Shown: positions 39,155-49,400, counted from the stretch's first letter. The stretch is DNA of 64,000 nucleotides from Prorocentrum cordatum (GCA_963575745.1 CAUYUJ010014263.1:1-64000); one strand, 5' to 3'. The notes: generated by a model not told the origin, from the sequence alone. Program-made: numbers and translations.

Positions 39155-39250
39155 CTCGAAAGAGAAGAAGAAGAAGAAGAAGAAGAAGAAGAAGAAGACG
39201 AAGAAGAAGAATAATAATAATAAGAAGAAGAACAAGAAGAAGAAGAAGAA
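39155..39250 (+). repeat. (GAA)n microsatellite
   Basis: AAGAAGAAGAAGAAG with ATAATAATAA; abuts the left end of the next family B copy. Confidence 0.95.
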
Positions 39251-39432
39251 AGCCACAAACGTAATTTGTGGCGCTTCGCGCGGATCTCTTGGATCCGCGC
39301 TGGGCCTCCCCGGCGGCGCCTCTGGCGCCGCCCCTGGCGCGCTCCGCGCGCCAGGGATGGGGCTCCAGCGCGGATCCAAGAACTCCGCGCGGAGCGCCAA
39401 AAGTTTCTGTTTGTGGCGTTTTTTCTTCTTCT
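39237..39432. repeat. Palindromic element, family B copy 3
   Basis: Ends AAGAAAGCCACAAACGTAAT and, inverted, TTCTGTTTGTGGCGTTTTTT then CTTCTT. Arms CGCGCGGATC / GATCCAAGAACTCCGCGCGG and the usual GCGCGCTCCGCGCGCC core. Long inverted repeat over most of its length. Confidence 0.8.
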
Positions 39433-39659
39433 AGATGTGTTCAAAGTTTCTCGTGAGCCTCCAGGGCCTCTTCGTCGTCGCCCCCGCTGGACTTGCTTCG
39501 GAATTCTGGCCTGAGTGCACCCCAAGACAGGTCGGCTGTGGTGTTTTTCTTTGAAGCGCACGACGTTTTTGTTTGTTGGTTCTGCGGGGGCCGACCGGTC
39601 ATACACCGTCTGTGTGCTGGGTGTGACTGAAGTAGGTCTCCGCAGTGCCTGACATCGGA

Positions 39660-39795
39660 GGGGATGTTCTTGTCAGGGCCTGTCCTTGAACATCATGGGT
39701 CCCCACTGTGGCCTAATTACCCGTTTCCTCCTGTCCCTCTCCCCGTCCCATAGCCATTTGGTTTCGACCGTGCAGATTGCAACCTTTTTTTTACG
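39660..39795 (+). repeat. Dispersed repeat, family K copy 1
   Basis: TTGTCAGGGCCTGTCCTTGA, TTTCCTCCTGTCCCTCTCCC, then CCATTTGGTTTCGACCGTGC. Related to 44270-44400. Confidence 0.6.
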
Positions 39796-39875
39796 AAGGG
39801 GCGGTGTTGGATGCCCCCCCGACACCGAGGCGCAATGCCCTGGGCGTTTCTCCACAGCATGCGGGACCCACAAAA

Positions 39876-40420
39876 GACCCCGACCTCCTGGCCCCGGGCG
39901 CCTTCGCAGGGGCCGCCGCCGGGGTCGCCGAAGGTATCCCTTCGAGGCCGTCGGGGACAGGGCGGAGCGGCACCCAGACCGCGGCCGGCCTCCCCCGCCA
40001 ACACGGGCGAGCAGGGTCCGTCGCGAATGTCCGCTCGGCGACGGAGATTGGGGGGTTCGCCCTCGCCCTCCACCTTCCGCACCTTCCGCGCCGCAGGTGC
40101 CGCGCCGCGGCAGACGCCGCCGCCGCCGAAACCGCTGCTGCGGCCTCGGTGGAAGCCGCAATGGCGGCCGCGGCGGCGGCCGCCGCGGCGTGGAACCTGC
40201 CGCGCGGAAGGTGCGGAGGGTGGAGGGTGAGGGCGTCCCCCCCCGCCCCCCCGCGCACGGGTTTGTGGCATTGAAGTCCCCCCCACCCGAGTCCGCGACG
40301 AGAGGCGCCCTGGTTGGGCCGCCGGGAGGGCTTGAATGATGGAGGTCGGGGTCTCGAGGCGCTGGACTGCAGCAACGCCCATGCCAACAGCGCACTGTGG
40401 GGGCGGCGGGGCGCCTGTGG
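39876..40420. repeat. Large imperfect palindrome
   Basis: Core arms 40059-40113 (CCCTCGCCCTCCACCTTCCG and on) and 40180-40237 (the inverse, CGGAGGGTGGAGGGTGAGGG) are well matched. Outer parts (AGACCCCGACCTCC at 39888 against GGAGGTCGGGGTCTC at 40340) still correspond. Open frames on both strands follow from the symmetry. Confidence 0.6.
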
Positions 40421-41200
40421 TCGAGGGGCGCGAACATGCTGGCGGTCAACTGCAGGGCAAGGTAAGACAGGGCGGTCTGCATGCCAGCTCCGGTGCCGGA
40501 GCGGTTCCCTGGAGGGCGGGCGACGAATCTCGCGCAGCGTCGGCCAAGCGCCGTGTGGGCAATCTCTTATCCTCCCACAGGCGACAATGTGTTCAAATCT
40601 ACAAGAGCAACAGGAGGGGCGAAGAAGGGAAGGGGGGAGGAGGAGGGGGAGGAAGAAGGGGAGGGGAGGGGCGTTCCTACGCAGCGTCTACCGGGAAGAA
40701 CAGCCCCGGCCGATCTTGCCGGGGGCCCCCCGGCGGCGGTGCCCAGCGGAAGAGCCGAGAGGGCCGATATAGTAGTGAAGGCTTCCCCGGTCCTGCCGAC
40801 CCAGCCCCCACAGTCTTGCAAGGCCTCCCTCCCGAAGGCCCACCGGCCAGGAGGGAGGAGACGGGGTCGTTCCCTGGGCCCCCTTGCTCGCACCGAGGAG
40901 CGTGAGCCCACCGACCGACGGCGACGGGTTGCGCGGCCGCCCCCCGGTTCCCGGGGGTGGAGACGAGAACTGGGCAGCCGCGGGGGAGACCCGGGGGCCG
41001 TGGAGCAGCCGAGGGCGGGGGTGGAAACCTCCCTTGGCTTCGCGAGTGGGGCGAGCGGCTTGCGGAGGGCGAGCCCGGGGGGGGGACTTCTGTCGAGGCC
41101 TGGCCCAGGACGAGGATCTATCATAGAAGCGCCCGTCCACGGGAGTCCGTCGGCCTTTCCCCCGCTGGAGTGCGCGGTGACGAAGATGGCGAACGAGCAA
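40421..41200. other. Unassigned 0.8 kb, GC-rich
   Basis: A plus frame is open 40481-41509 and a minus one 40567-41313; composition is Arg/Pro/Gly-rich on both, without domains. No gene is called. Confidence 0.4.
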
Positions 41201-41202
41201 CA

Positions 41203-41351
41203 CACACCCATACCTATAGGGAGGTCGGAGGGAGGAGGACTGGCTATGGATATGGGTGCGAACCCCTGGGGAGGCTCCCGTTTGAGCGGGGACCCCCATC
41301 TGACAACACGCACCCATAGCTCATTCCGTCCCCCCTATGGGTATGGGTACG
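41203..41351. repeat. Short terminal-inverted-repeat element
   Basis: CACCCATACCTATAGGGAGG at the left faces CCCCCCTATGGGTATGGGTA at the right. About 150 bp; single copy in this window. Confidence 0.55.
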
Positions 41352-41595
41352 TATGGATCGTTCGTCAGAGGATCCGTGGCCAGGGCCGTCCGCTGGGCAG
41401 TTGGCTCCGGGAGCTCTGCCAGGCCGCGTGCCCGGCAGGCCTGGGACGGGTGCCGTTTGGGGCCGCCCTATATCTCAGGCGGGCGCGCCCTGGAGGACAT
41501 CCGCGGTGAACTCCAGCGTCTGAATGGGGGGCCGCCCAGCCCAGATGTCAAGTCGGGCATGCCCCCTTACAACAGGCACCTTCGAGAATGGTTCA

Positions 41596-41790
41596 GGGGA
41601 ACAAGCAGTGGCATAAACATGAAAACTCGGAGGTCCGCGCGGATTTCTCGGATCGGCGCTGGACCCCCCTCCCTGGCGCGCGGAGCGCGCCAGGGGCGGC
41701 GCCGGAGGCGCCGCCGGGGGGCCCCAGCGCCGATCCGAGAAATCCGCGCGGACCTCCGATTTTTTCTGTGTATGTCACTTGTTGTTCCCT
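41596..41790. repeat. Palindromic element, family B copy 4
   Basis: AGGGGAACAAGCAGTGGCAT then AAACAT; inverse TGTATGTCACTTGTTGTTCC at the right. Arms GGTCCGCGCGGATTTCTCGG / CCGAGAAATCCGCGCGGACC are exact. One of the best-preserved copies. Confidence 0.85.
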
Positions 41791-42059
41791 ATGGTTGCAA
41801 CAGGGCCTGGGGACGATGGTTTTTGCTCTTTTTCGTTTTGGGGAGGGGGGGGCATGATTGGACATGTTCCTATGTTTCCTGTGTTTAGGAGTTTTCTCTA
41901 TTCAAAATGGCGAAGGCCTTATCGTCCTATGGGGACGATGGTTTTGTTCTTTTTCGTTTCGTTTTGGAGTATGTTCTATGTTTCCTCCAGGGCCCGCCTG
42001 TGGGAGGACATGCCCGGGCGAGCCCACACGGCAGGAGCCGCGCCCTTGCCGCGACGGGG
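41791..42059. other. Spacer with local duplication
   Basis: GGGGACGATGGTTTT(G/T)(C/T)TCTTTTTCG occurs at 41811 and 41933. No gene. Confidence 0.5.
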
Positions 42060-42238
42060 GGGAGCGCTCGCAGCAGAGCTGCCCCGTGCGGTCGGCGGAA
42101 GAGGGGCGAGGCGACGGGGACCTGCCGGGCGTGCCTGGTGGCCATGGGCGAAGCGCTCGCCGGAGAGCTGCCTCGTGCGGTCGGTGGAAGAAGAGGGGCG
42201 AGGCGACGGGGCCCTGCCGGGCGTGCCTGGTGGCTATG
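42060..42238 (+). repeat. ~91-bp tandem duplication
   Basis: AGCGCTCGC then GAGCTGCC(C/T)CGTGCGGTCGG, GGGGCGAGGCGACGGGG and CTGCCGGGCGTGCCTGGTGG occur twice in tandem with a few differences. The frame is not conserved between copies (an extra AAG in the second). Confidence 0.75.
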
Positions 42239-42369
42239 CGTCCTGCGGGGTCGAGGAGGGCCCGCGGAGGGCCACCCGATATGAAGCTCGCGGCCCGAGG
42301 GCGCCAGCGGGAGATCGTGCCGGGGGGGCTCTTGAGGGGCACATTTCCCAGCACCTTTACCGTACGCAG

Positions 42370-42435
42370 GCGAGGGAGAGGGAGGAGGCGGAGGAGGAGG
42401 AGGAGGAGGAGGAGGAGGAGGAGGAGGAGGACCTC
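42370..42435 (+). repeat. (GGA)n microsatellite
   Basis: GGAGGCGGAGGAGGAGGAGG; Glu-rich frame is an artefact. Confidence 0.9.
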
Positions 42436-42895
42436 CTCATCCTCCCTTCTCCCCCGTCCTACATCTGGTGATGGTGGCTGCAAGTTTGCCCACCAGCTCT
42501 CGTTTCGTGCGGAGGCCGCGCCCCCCGGAGAGAGCTCAGGCCCGCCCGGGCCATCGGGGAAGGCGGTACACGGCCCGGCGGTGACGCCACCGCGCGCGGA
42601 CCAAGGGGGAGAGATGGGGGCCCTGGGGCACAGCGGCCCCAACGCCCGTCCCTGGAGCGGAGGCCGCGCCCGAGTCCGCGGCACCGAACGTATACTCGGG
42701 CCAGACGGCCGGGCCCGCCAGCTCGTGCGTGAGGCTGCGCGCCAGCGGCGCTTGCCCCTGGCAGCCCGGGCGGCCGGCCGCGGCGCTATAGACGCGGGAG
42801 GGGCGCGCGCCCCTGGGTGCCCGCGGAGAGCGCGGGCGGGCGTGATAGCCCCGCGGAGAGCGCGGGTGGGCAGTGAGGAGCGGGCTGCCCAAGCC

Positions 42896-44056
42896 TTAAG
42901 GCGGCGAAGGGGAACCAATGTGGTCGGAGCATCCACCGTGGCGGGGTCGCAGCTCGCGACCGAGGCCGCCCGGGCGCGGCCACCGAGGCTCTCGTGCAGG
43001 CAGCCGGATAGCCCCCTTGTGCCCAGAGGAGGCCTCCGACTCTCCCGCACCTCGCATCGGTGGACTGGAAGGCGACGGGAAGAGGGGGATGAGGCCAGAG
43101 AGGCTCTTCAGGCAGCCGGATAACCCCCTGCGCCCAGAGGAGGCATCCGACTCCCGCACCTCGCATCTGTGGACTGGAAGGCGACCGGAAGAGGGGGAGG
43201 AGGCCAGAGAGGCTCTTTTGTATGTGGAGGCTGCCGTGCGGTACCCTTGCCACGTGTCCCCCGGGCGACGCAAGAAGGCCATCAGTTGCTGGACGACAGG
43301 GGGGAGGAGAGGCTCATCGTTGAGGCCGCCTTCGCGGCCGCAGTCGAACTGGAGGAGGACCATCTCGAGGATCAGGGGGCACATCCTCGGGTCCAGAAGC
43401 ATATGAGAAGGGCCCCCGGGGCCAGGATGAAAAGGGGGGCCTGCGAGGCCAGGGGCTGGCGATACCTTTCCGGCTGGGCCCCCGAGACACGGGAAGGCTT
43501 TTGGGATATCCCCCCCCAGTGGCTGAGGGCGGCGAGCCAGAGTACGGCGCCCCCAGGGAGGTGCGGGCCTTTGCCGAAGCGGACCCACGAAGTTTAGAGC
43601 GGGCGCGCCCGCCCCGAGCGTTGGAAAGATCTCTCGAGGCCGAGCTTGGGTGGGGAGACCGCTGACCGCCACCAGCACTGCTCCAGGGAAGCCCAGGAAA
43701 CCCTGAAGGCAGCCAGGAGGAGCGGGTCTCCTACCACGGCCTCCGGATGCTGGTGTATCACCACCTACTTGGGGAGGTATTCCGAAACAGGATGACGATC
43801 GGCAGCCGGCGCACCTAGCCAACTGGAGGGGGGAACGCAACGCAACCAAGGCGCGTGGCCGACCCAGGGGAGGAGCGCAATGAGGCGCCGCGCCCCCCCC
43901 CACTGTCTCATTCGTTCTGCTAGCCGCAGCGATCAAGCTAGAGCAGGCCATCTTTTGACATGCAAGGCCTGCCTCTGGCGCACCCCGTGCACTGCGGCCG
44001 AGCTGGCTCACGGCTGGGCCCCCCAGTCGAGAGGGCACCTCGAGTCGCGCGCGCAT
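42896..44056 (-). CDS. Ambiguous long ORF
   Basis: 386 open codons on the minus strand. Part of it reads like protein (MLLDPRMCPLILEMVLLQFD, LLPPVVQQLMAFLRRPGDTW), but the plus strand in 43270-43500 is equally plausible (EERLIVEAAFAAAVELEEDH). The segment includes a 112-bp tandem duplication, which argues against an intact gene. No domain recognised; strand undecided. Confidence 0.25.
   Translation of the reverse strand: MRARLEVPSRLGGPAVSQLGRSARGAPEAGLACQKMACSSLIAAASRTNETVGGGAAPHCAPPLGRPRALVALRSPLQLARCAGCRSSSCFGIPPQVGGDTPASGGRGRRPAPPGCLQGFLGFPGAVLVAVSGLPTQARPREIFPTLGAGAPALNFVGPLRQRPAPPWGRRTLARRPQPLGGDIPKAFPCLGGPAGKVSPAPGLAGPPFHPGPGGPSHMLLDPRMCPLILEMVLLQFDCGREGGLNDEPLLPPVVQQLMAFLRRPGDTWQGYRTAASTYKRASLASSPSSGRLPVHRCEVRESDASSGRRGLSGCLKSLSGLIPLFPSPSSPPMRGAGESEASSGHKGAIRLPAREPRWPRPGGLGRELRPRHGGCSDHIGSPSPP
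43000..43220 (+). repeat. 112-bp tandem duplication
   Basis: GCAGCCGGATA, GCCCAGAGGAGGC(C/A)TCCGACT, CGCACCTCGCATC and GAGGCCAGAGAGGCTCTT occur at 43000 and again at 43112 with scattered substitutions and indels. Confidence 0.85.
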
Positions 44057-44167
44057 CTATCGCCGGCTTCCGTCCAGTAAACCGTGGCGCGTCCCGCGGG
44101 GGACCCCGCGCTTCTGTTAGCACCTTAGGCCAGCGGCGCACGGGTTGTGCTCTTGGTGCCACTTTCG

Positions 44168-44530
44168 GGCGGGCGGCGGGCCGCGAAGCGGCTGGACCCC
44201 ACTCGGGCGCCATGCTTGAAAACATTGTCCCTGTCGTCTCCCCCTGTGAATTGTGGGCCCCTCAAGGGGAACGTGCTCTTGTTGGGGCCTGTCCTTTAAC
44301 TGCAGGGTTCCGCACTGCTGCCTCCCCGCTTCCTCCTCTCCCTCTTCCCGTCCCGCATCCATTTGGTTGCGAGCCTGCAGGTCGCAACCCTTCTCCCGCC
44401 CGCCGTGCACTCCCTCTTTGAAGGAGGTTGGCCGCGAAGCGGCTGAACCTCTTTTGGCGCCATGCTTGTAAAAAGTTGTCCCTCTCGTCTCCCTGTGTAA
44501 ACATTGGGCCCCTCAAGGGGAATCATGGTT
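44168..44530. repeat. Family K region with internal direct repeats
   Basis: GCCGCGAAGCGGCTG(G/A)ACC, GGCGCCATGCTTG and GGGCCCCTCAAGGGGAA recur at 44180-44270 and 44430-44522, with a third partial GGGCCCATCAAGGGGAATC at about 44541. In between is the K segment also found at 39660. Confidence 0.65.
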
Positions 44531-44976
44531 TAATGTGGGGGCCCATCAAGGGGAATCGTGGTTCTTGACGATCCTAGGGGTCAGTGCTGGTTTCTAGAAG
44601 CGACGCGCATACAATCGATATGAGAACTTATATATTTATAGTTGTGTGCATATGTATTCAATTGTAGTTATACGTATACACCTACCTACACATGGCGCGT
44701 TTCGCGCGCGCTCAAGGTCTAGCTACTAGTCGCTTGGTGTCGACGGTGTGTTAGATATCTTTTGTTTGCTTCATTATAAGGTCTATGGCCTCTCTTGTGG
44801 GCGTCATGTCTTGGAATTGCCCCGGCCAATAAAATGAAGCCCCCGAAATTCGCCAATTAACCTACATCTGCTCTAAGAAAAGAGCTAGTCTGGAGTCACA
44901 GAGAGCATTGCGTGGCGCACGCGTTGTTGCCTATTTGTAAAAATACGAGGTAGCGAGGCACTTTGGAGTTGTGGAT
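44531..44976. other. AT-richer unassigned spacer
   Basis: TTATATATTTATAGTTGTGT and TTATACGTATACAC at 44625-44690. No gene; possibly the tail of an unseen transcript. Confidence 0.4.
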
Positions 44977-45717
44977 TCATTTGGACCAGAAGGAACGCAT
45001 ATCTGGAACAAGCGACATCCGACCCACGAGATCAGATCCGCCGCAAGTCCAATCGGAACCAACAGCGGATCCGCACACCATCCAGTCAGATCCGCCTAAA
45101 GTCCATTCATACGCTTTGTGACCAACCGTCGTTTCCAGGCCACTCGGGGAAAACATGTTTCCAGAGGGTCTGGTCAGCTCTTTCAGGACCAGACCTGCTC
45201 GACAGTCGCTCTCCATGCGGGCATCGGGGTATACATGGATCCTGGCCACGTCATGGGGGTGATCAGTACCAAACGGTTTGGGGACCAGGGGTGTCCGCGT
45301 TACGCTTTGTTCGGCCACCCCGCGGTCGTTCGGTCGGTTCGGTTGGTTGCTGCCCCACTGCGTCCTTCGGGATTGCTGTCGGTCCACATGTTTCACTCGG
45401 TCTCTGTTTCGCTACAGTCGACCCGCATAGTAATGATGGGCAATCTTCCCATGGGCACCCTTGCATCCGTGCCTCCTCGGTCCATCCTTGGCCACTTTCG
45501 TTGGCCGCGCCCCGCTCGAAAGGCATCGAAGTGGGCGTCCAAGGCCCTTGCATCTTTATCGCGCGTCCTTCTGATGCGGGCCGACTGTGCTGGTCAGGCC
45601 GGCTTTCGGTCTCTGTGTCGCCCTATAGGCATTCATGGCAAGCTTCCGAGGCTATCGCGGACCGCTCTTGGTGTGGGCAGCTGGCTCCTCGCCCCTGGGG
45701 GCGGGAGGTGTTCGAGG
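44977..45717. other. Unassigned, open on both strands
   Basis: Plus frame 45118-45864 and minus frame 44977-45396 are non-repetitive, but neither has a domain. Small GGATCCGC/CCAGTCAGATCCGC repeats at 45025-45100. Confidence 0.3.
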
Positions 45718-45872
45718 AAAGAGAACTATGCACATACACCGATTCTGGCCAGGCCCGTCCTGAGCCCAGGATCGGTGCATACGCCCTCCTGCCTTGGCCA
45801 GGAAGGCATATGCACCGATCCTGGGTCAAGGATGGGCCTTGCCAGGATCGGTGTATGTGCATAGTTCTCTTC
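45718..45872. repeat. Palindromic element with CACCGATCCTGG motifs
   Basis: AGAGAACTATGCACATACAC at the left is the inverse of GTGTATGTGCATAGTTCTCT at the right. Inner AGGATCGGTGCAT / ATGCACCGATCCT also pair. Arms about 77 bp, single copy here. Confidence 0.8.
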
Positions 45873-46165
45873 GCCCGAGGTGTGTCCACACGGAGCCTGG
45901 GCGATCCCCGGGCCCGGTCTCGTGCCGGTGGGAGTGCCGTGCTGGCGAGGCCCGGGCCCGGGAGGGCGCTCGCGCGTGCCGCTCGGGGCTCGGGAGAGAC
46001 GGGGGGGGGCCGCGGGGGCTATGGTCGGAGCGCCGGCTCCTGCAGGGTCCTGCAGGGCCAGGAAGGCACGAGCCTGCAGGCTTGGGCGCAGGAGTCTGCG
46101 GGATGCCGCCGGGTCCTGCGAGGGGCCCGACGCGGGCCGCCCGGGTCTGGGTCGGCCCGGGTCAG
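45873..46165. other. Unassigned GC-rich spacer
   Basis: CGGGCCCGGGAGGGCGCTCG and similar. No gene supported. Confidence 0.4.
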
Positions 46166-46328
46166 TCAGGAGGGGAAAAAACAAACAGACACAGTGAATC
46201 TCCGATTCCACGGGAAATGTGGGAAAATATGGGAAGTGGGGGGGAGGACAAAAACCCAGAAACTATGGGAAACTATTGGGAATCTTTTTATTTGCGTGTC
46301 TTAATTCGTGTGTCCCAGGGCCCCTTCA
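46166..46328. repeat. Dispersed repeat, family F copy 2
   Basis: TCAGGAGGGGAAAAAACAAA, GGGAAAATATGGGAAGTGGG, GACAAAAACCCAGAAAC, GTGTGTCCCAGGGCCCCTTC. Very close to copy 3 at 52080. Confidence 0.85.
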
Positions 46329-46507
46329 GCCAGGGGATCCCCCGAGCGAGCCCGGGCCCGGGCCGGGCCTGGCCAGAGTCCCAGAGCCCCCTCGGTGGGT
46401 GCGCGGCGGGCGCCGTGCCGAGGACACTGGCCGCCCAGAAGCAGAGGGCGTACGAGGAGTGCCGGGTGTACATGGAGTCGCCAGGAGCTCCCGCCACCAG
46501 GAGGAGG

Positions 46508-46672
46508 AGGACAGAACCCCCAGCAGTGACACGTCGATTAGTGAATTGTGCGTTCTCGGTTCTCGAGAGGGCGCAGTGGCCGTTATTTTCCAGGCTTGCG
46601 CCCGCCAGGTTTGGGCCTCAGGTCGTTTTCACTAAACCACGTTTTACTAAAGGGGGGTCTGTCCATCCCCGA
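46508..46672. repeat. Dispersed element, family E copy 1
   Basis: GGACAGAACCCCCAGCAGTG, then ACACGTCGATTAGTGAATTG, TCGGTTCTCGAGAGGGCGC and GGGGGGTCTGTCCATCCCC at the right. The left GGACAGAACCCCC and right GGGGGGTCTGTCC are inverted. Confidence 0.8.
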
Positions 46673-46695
46673 AAGGAGGAGGAGGACGAGGCAGG

Positions 46696-46795
46696 TTTCT
46701 GTATTTGTTTGTTGTTGTTGTTGTTGGCGGTGTAGGTGTTGTTGCTGTTGTTGCTGTTGCTGCTGGTGTTGCTAATGTTTGTTGTTGTTGTTTTC
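46696..46795 (+). repeat. (TGT)n simple repeat
   Basis: TTGTTGTTGTTG with GCTGTTGCTGTTGC variants. Confidence 0.9.
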
Positions 46796-46849
46796 GGTGG
46801 GGCCCTTACTCCTTCCCAGGGGCTTGCGGAGACCTATCTTCGGAAGGGG

Positions 46850-47012
46850 GCACAAGCCACACAGATGATAAGGATCGTCAATTCCCAGGGAACGTGTGGA
46901 ACATATTGGAAGCGTAGGCGTAGACGACACTTGAAAACATATAGAGCACATAGAAAATCCTGGGAGTTGTGTCTGTGTGTGTGTGTCTGCGTGCCCCTGG
47001 GCCCCCCCTCGT
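46850..47012. repeat. Dispersed repeat, family F copy 4 (diverged)
   Basis: CAATTCCCAGGGAACGTGTG, GAAAATCCTGGGAG, then a (TG)n run and GTGCCCCTGGGCCCCCCCTC in place of GTGTCCCAGGGCCCCTTC. Confidence 0.5.
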
Positions 47013-47248
47013 GAAGCTTGGGGGCCTCAGTCGTGGTTGTTTCAGGCCCCGACGTCGTTCCGTTTTGGATTTCGACTTCCATGGGCAGCTGTCGTTCTCC
47101 CGGAAGATCAGACATCAGCCAGGATAGAGCATTGGGGTCGCGTCTTCGTCCCTCCGCATCCCTTCTTTTCTCGCCCTCCTGGTTCTTACCTCGTCCTCGT
47201 GCCTCCAGCCTGCGTGCCAGCCTGCCTCTGACCTCTCCGTCCTACATG
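47013..47248. other. Unassigned
   Basis: Nothing recognised between the family F copy and the satellite. Confidence 0.4.
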
Positions 47249-48347
47249 ACCTCGTCATCCCTGGGAGGCTGCGATCTGCAAAACTGTCGCCATTTTCGAG
47301 GGCTGCGGGGGGGGTCCAGAGAAGTGACGTCTTTCGCAGAGTCAGATTTGACGTCGCCATCCCTGGCGGACTGCGAACTGTGAAACTGTCGACACTTTCG
47401 AGTGCGGGTCCAGAGGAGTGACGCGCTACGCAGATTCAGATTAGTCCTCGCCATCTCTGTCGGGCTGGGAACGCTGCGAACTGCTAAGCGTCTGACACTT
47501 TCGAGGGCTGCTGGCGTCCAGCGGAGTGACGTCTTGTGCATATTCATATGAGACTTCGCCATCCCTGGGGTGCTGCGATGTGTGAATATGTCGACACTTT
47601 GGAGGGCTGATAGGGGGGTCAGAGGAGTGACGCGCTACGCGGATTCCGCATCGACTTCGCCATTCCTGGGAGGCTGCGATGTGCGAATTTGTCGACATTG
47701 TCGTGGGCTGCTGTGGGGTCCAAAGGAATAACGTATTACGCAGATTCAGGTCAGACCTCGCCATCCCTGGGGGGCTGCGAATTGCGAAAGTTTCGACACG
47801 TTCGTGGGCTGCTGGGGTGTCTCGCGGAGTGACTCCTCATGCAGATTTAGCTTCGACTTCGCTATCCCTGTGCGGGTGCGAACTGCGACACCGTCCGTCG
47901 CCATTTTCGAAGGCTGCTGGGGGGTCAACGGAGCGAGGCCTTACGCAGGTTCAGATTAGACGTCACTATCTCTCGGGGGCTGCGATGTGCGAAAGAGTCG
48001 CCACGTTCGAACGCTGCTGCGGGGTCCAGCGGAGTGACGCTTTACGCAGATTCGGATTCGGCCTTGCCATTCGTAAGGGGCGGCTGCGATGTGCAAAACT
48101 GTCGCCACTTTCGAAGGCTGCTGGGGGTCCAGCGGAGTGACATGCTACGCAGATTCAGATTAGACCCCGCCATCCCTGGGGGGCTGCGACTGCGAAGCTG
48201 TCGCCACCTATGAGGGCTGCGGGGGCGTCCACCGGAGTGACGCGCTACGCAGAATCTGATTAGACCTCGCCATCCCTTGAGGACTGCGATGTGCGATTCT
48301 GTCGACACTTTCGAGGGCTTTGAGGAAGTCCAGCGGAGTGACGCGCT
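47249..48347 (+). repeat. ~102-bp satellite array, left part
   Basis: About eleven tandem units recognisable by TTCGCCATCCCTGG, GGCTGCGATGTGCGAA, TGTCGACACTTTCGAGGGCT, GGGGGTCCAGCGGAGTGACG and CTACGCAGATTCAGATT. Spacing of the CGCCATC mark ranges 94-109, mostly 101-104. The period is close to 34 codons, giving long pseudo-frames, but indels show it is non-coding. Confidence 0.9.
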
Positions 48348-48929
48348 ACACAATTGCTGGAAGATCTCCCTGGAAACCACGGGCCGGGAGCACCTACTGT
48401 GAAGTGGGATGGAGACCGCGGGCGCGTTATCTTCATCACGGACTGCCGGCCGCTTGCTGGCATCACCATGGGCTCAACCGTCTTGACAACTCCGTCCTTG
48501 GCACCGCTGATGCATCGTATAACAAGGAGCTTTTGGGACATAGTGTGCATTGGCTGGCGGCCGCCGCGCGACTGCGATGACATTGTGTTCTGGCACAGGC
48601 GCGACTGGAATATCCGAGCGGACCACCTCGTGAACTTCACCATGGACGAGAGAAAGTCATGGTACCAAAGTTTCCCATTTGACCCGGCAGACCTGGAACG
48701 ATGCAACCTGATCGTCCACACCGATGGTGGCACAAGGGCGAGTTCGTGTTCAGCTGCAGCGTGGTGCATTGAAGCTGTGGTGCGACGTGGGCAATACGAA
48801 ACCACAACGACTTTAATGATCGCAGGGACATGTATGGCAACACCTATTTCTTCATTTACTGCGGAAGCTCTGGCTTTGGAAGAGGCAGCACAGGCCGTGA
48901 CGAAGATCATTGGGAATCGTGATGTTTAG
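48348..48929 (+). pseudogene. Retroelement fragment with two partial RNase H domains
   Basis: An open frame (no ATG, TAG at 48927) inserted in the satellite. Residues ~25-90 look like the second half of an RNase H fold: VIFITDCRPLAGITMG (an Asp strand) and later FWHRRDWNIRADHLVNF, the usual closing N-x-x-AD motif. Then LIVHTDGGTRASSCSAAAWC starts another RNase H (first Asp), with SFTAEALALEEAAQAV carrying its Glu, and the frame ends before the remaining Asp. So it is a slice spanning the joint of two tandem RNase H domains, truncated on both sides. It does not look like the RNase H of the 24.8-31.4 kb LINE (DGSGG there, DGGTR here), so a different element is the source. Confidence 0.65.
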
Positions 48930-49045
48930 AATGTAGTTTTTGCTTCCGTCAGCTTTCTCCATTCCGTTGACCGCGCAGCTCTGTATTTCAACCGTGGCAT
49001 GTACAATCGGCCAACACTGTTCGTGTTCTAGGCTCAGCGAAAGAA
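48930..49045 (+). other. Non-satellite tail of the RNase H insert
   Basis: Unique moderate-GC sequence ending CAGCGAAAGAAAGAAAG at about 49045, where satellite resumes (TCACGCAGATTCAGATT). The AAAG run may be a remnant 3' tail of a retrotransposed piece. Confidence 0.4.
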
Positions 49046-49400
49046 AGAAAGTCACGCAGATTCAGATTCGACCTCACCATCTCTTCGGGGCTGCGATCTG
49101 CGAAAGCGTCGCCACTGGAGTGACGCGCTACGGAAATTCAGATTCGACCTCGCCATCCATGGGAGGCTGCTATCTACGAAACTGCCAACACGTTCGAGGG
49201 CTGCTGGGGGGTCAGCGGAGTGACGCGCTACGCAGATTCAGATTGAACCTTGCCGTCCATGAGGGGCTGCGATCTGCGAAGGATCGCGTCTTTCGAGGGC
49301 TGTTCGGGGGCCCAGCGGAGTGACGCGCTACGCAGATCCATATTCGAACCCGCCATCGCTGAAGGGGCTGCGATGTGCGAAACCGTCTCCAGTTTCCAGG
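49046..49400 (+). repeat. ~102-bp satellite array, right part
   Basis: Four further units with the same landmarks (GGAGTGACGCGCTACGCAGA, TGCGATCTGCGAA), one shortened to about 77 bp. Confidence 0.9.

Noticed and set aside
40481-41509. 342-codon plus ORF
   Set aside because: Arg/Pro/Gly-rich, open on the other strand as well, and overlaps an inverted-repeat element.
42460-43123. Plus-strand ORF extending from the GGA tract at 42370
   Set aside because: Composition tracks GC content, both strands are open, and a tandem duplication changes frame.
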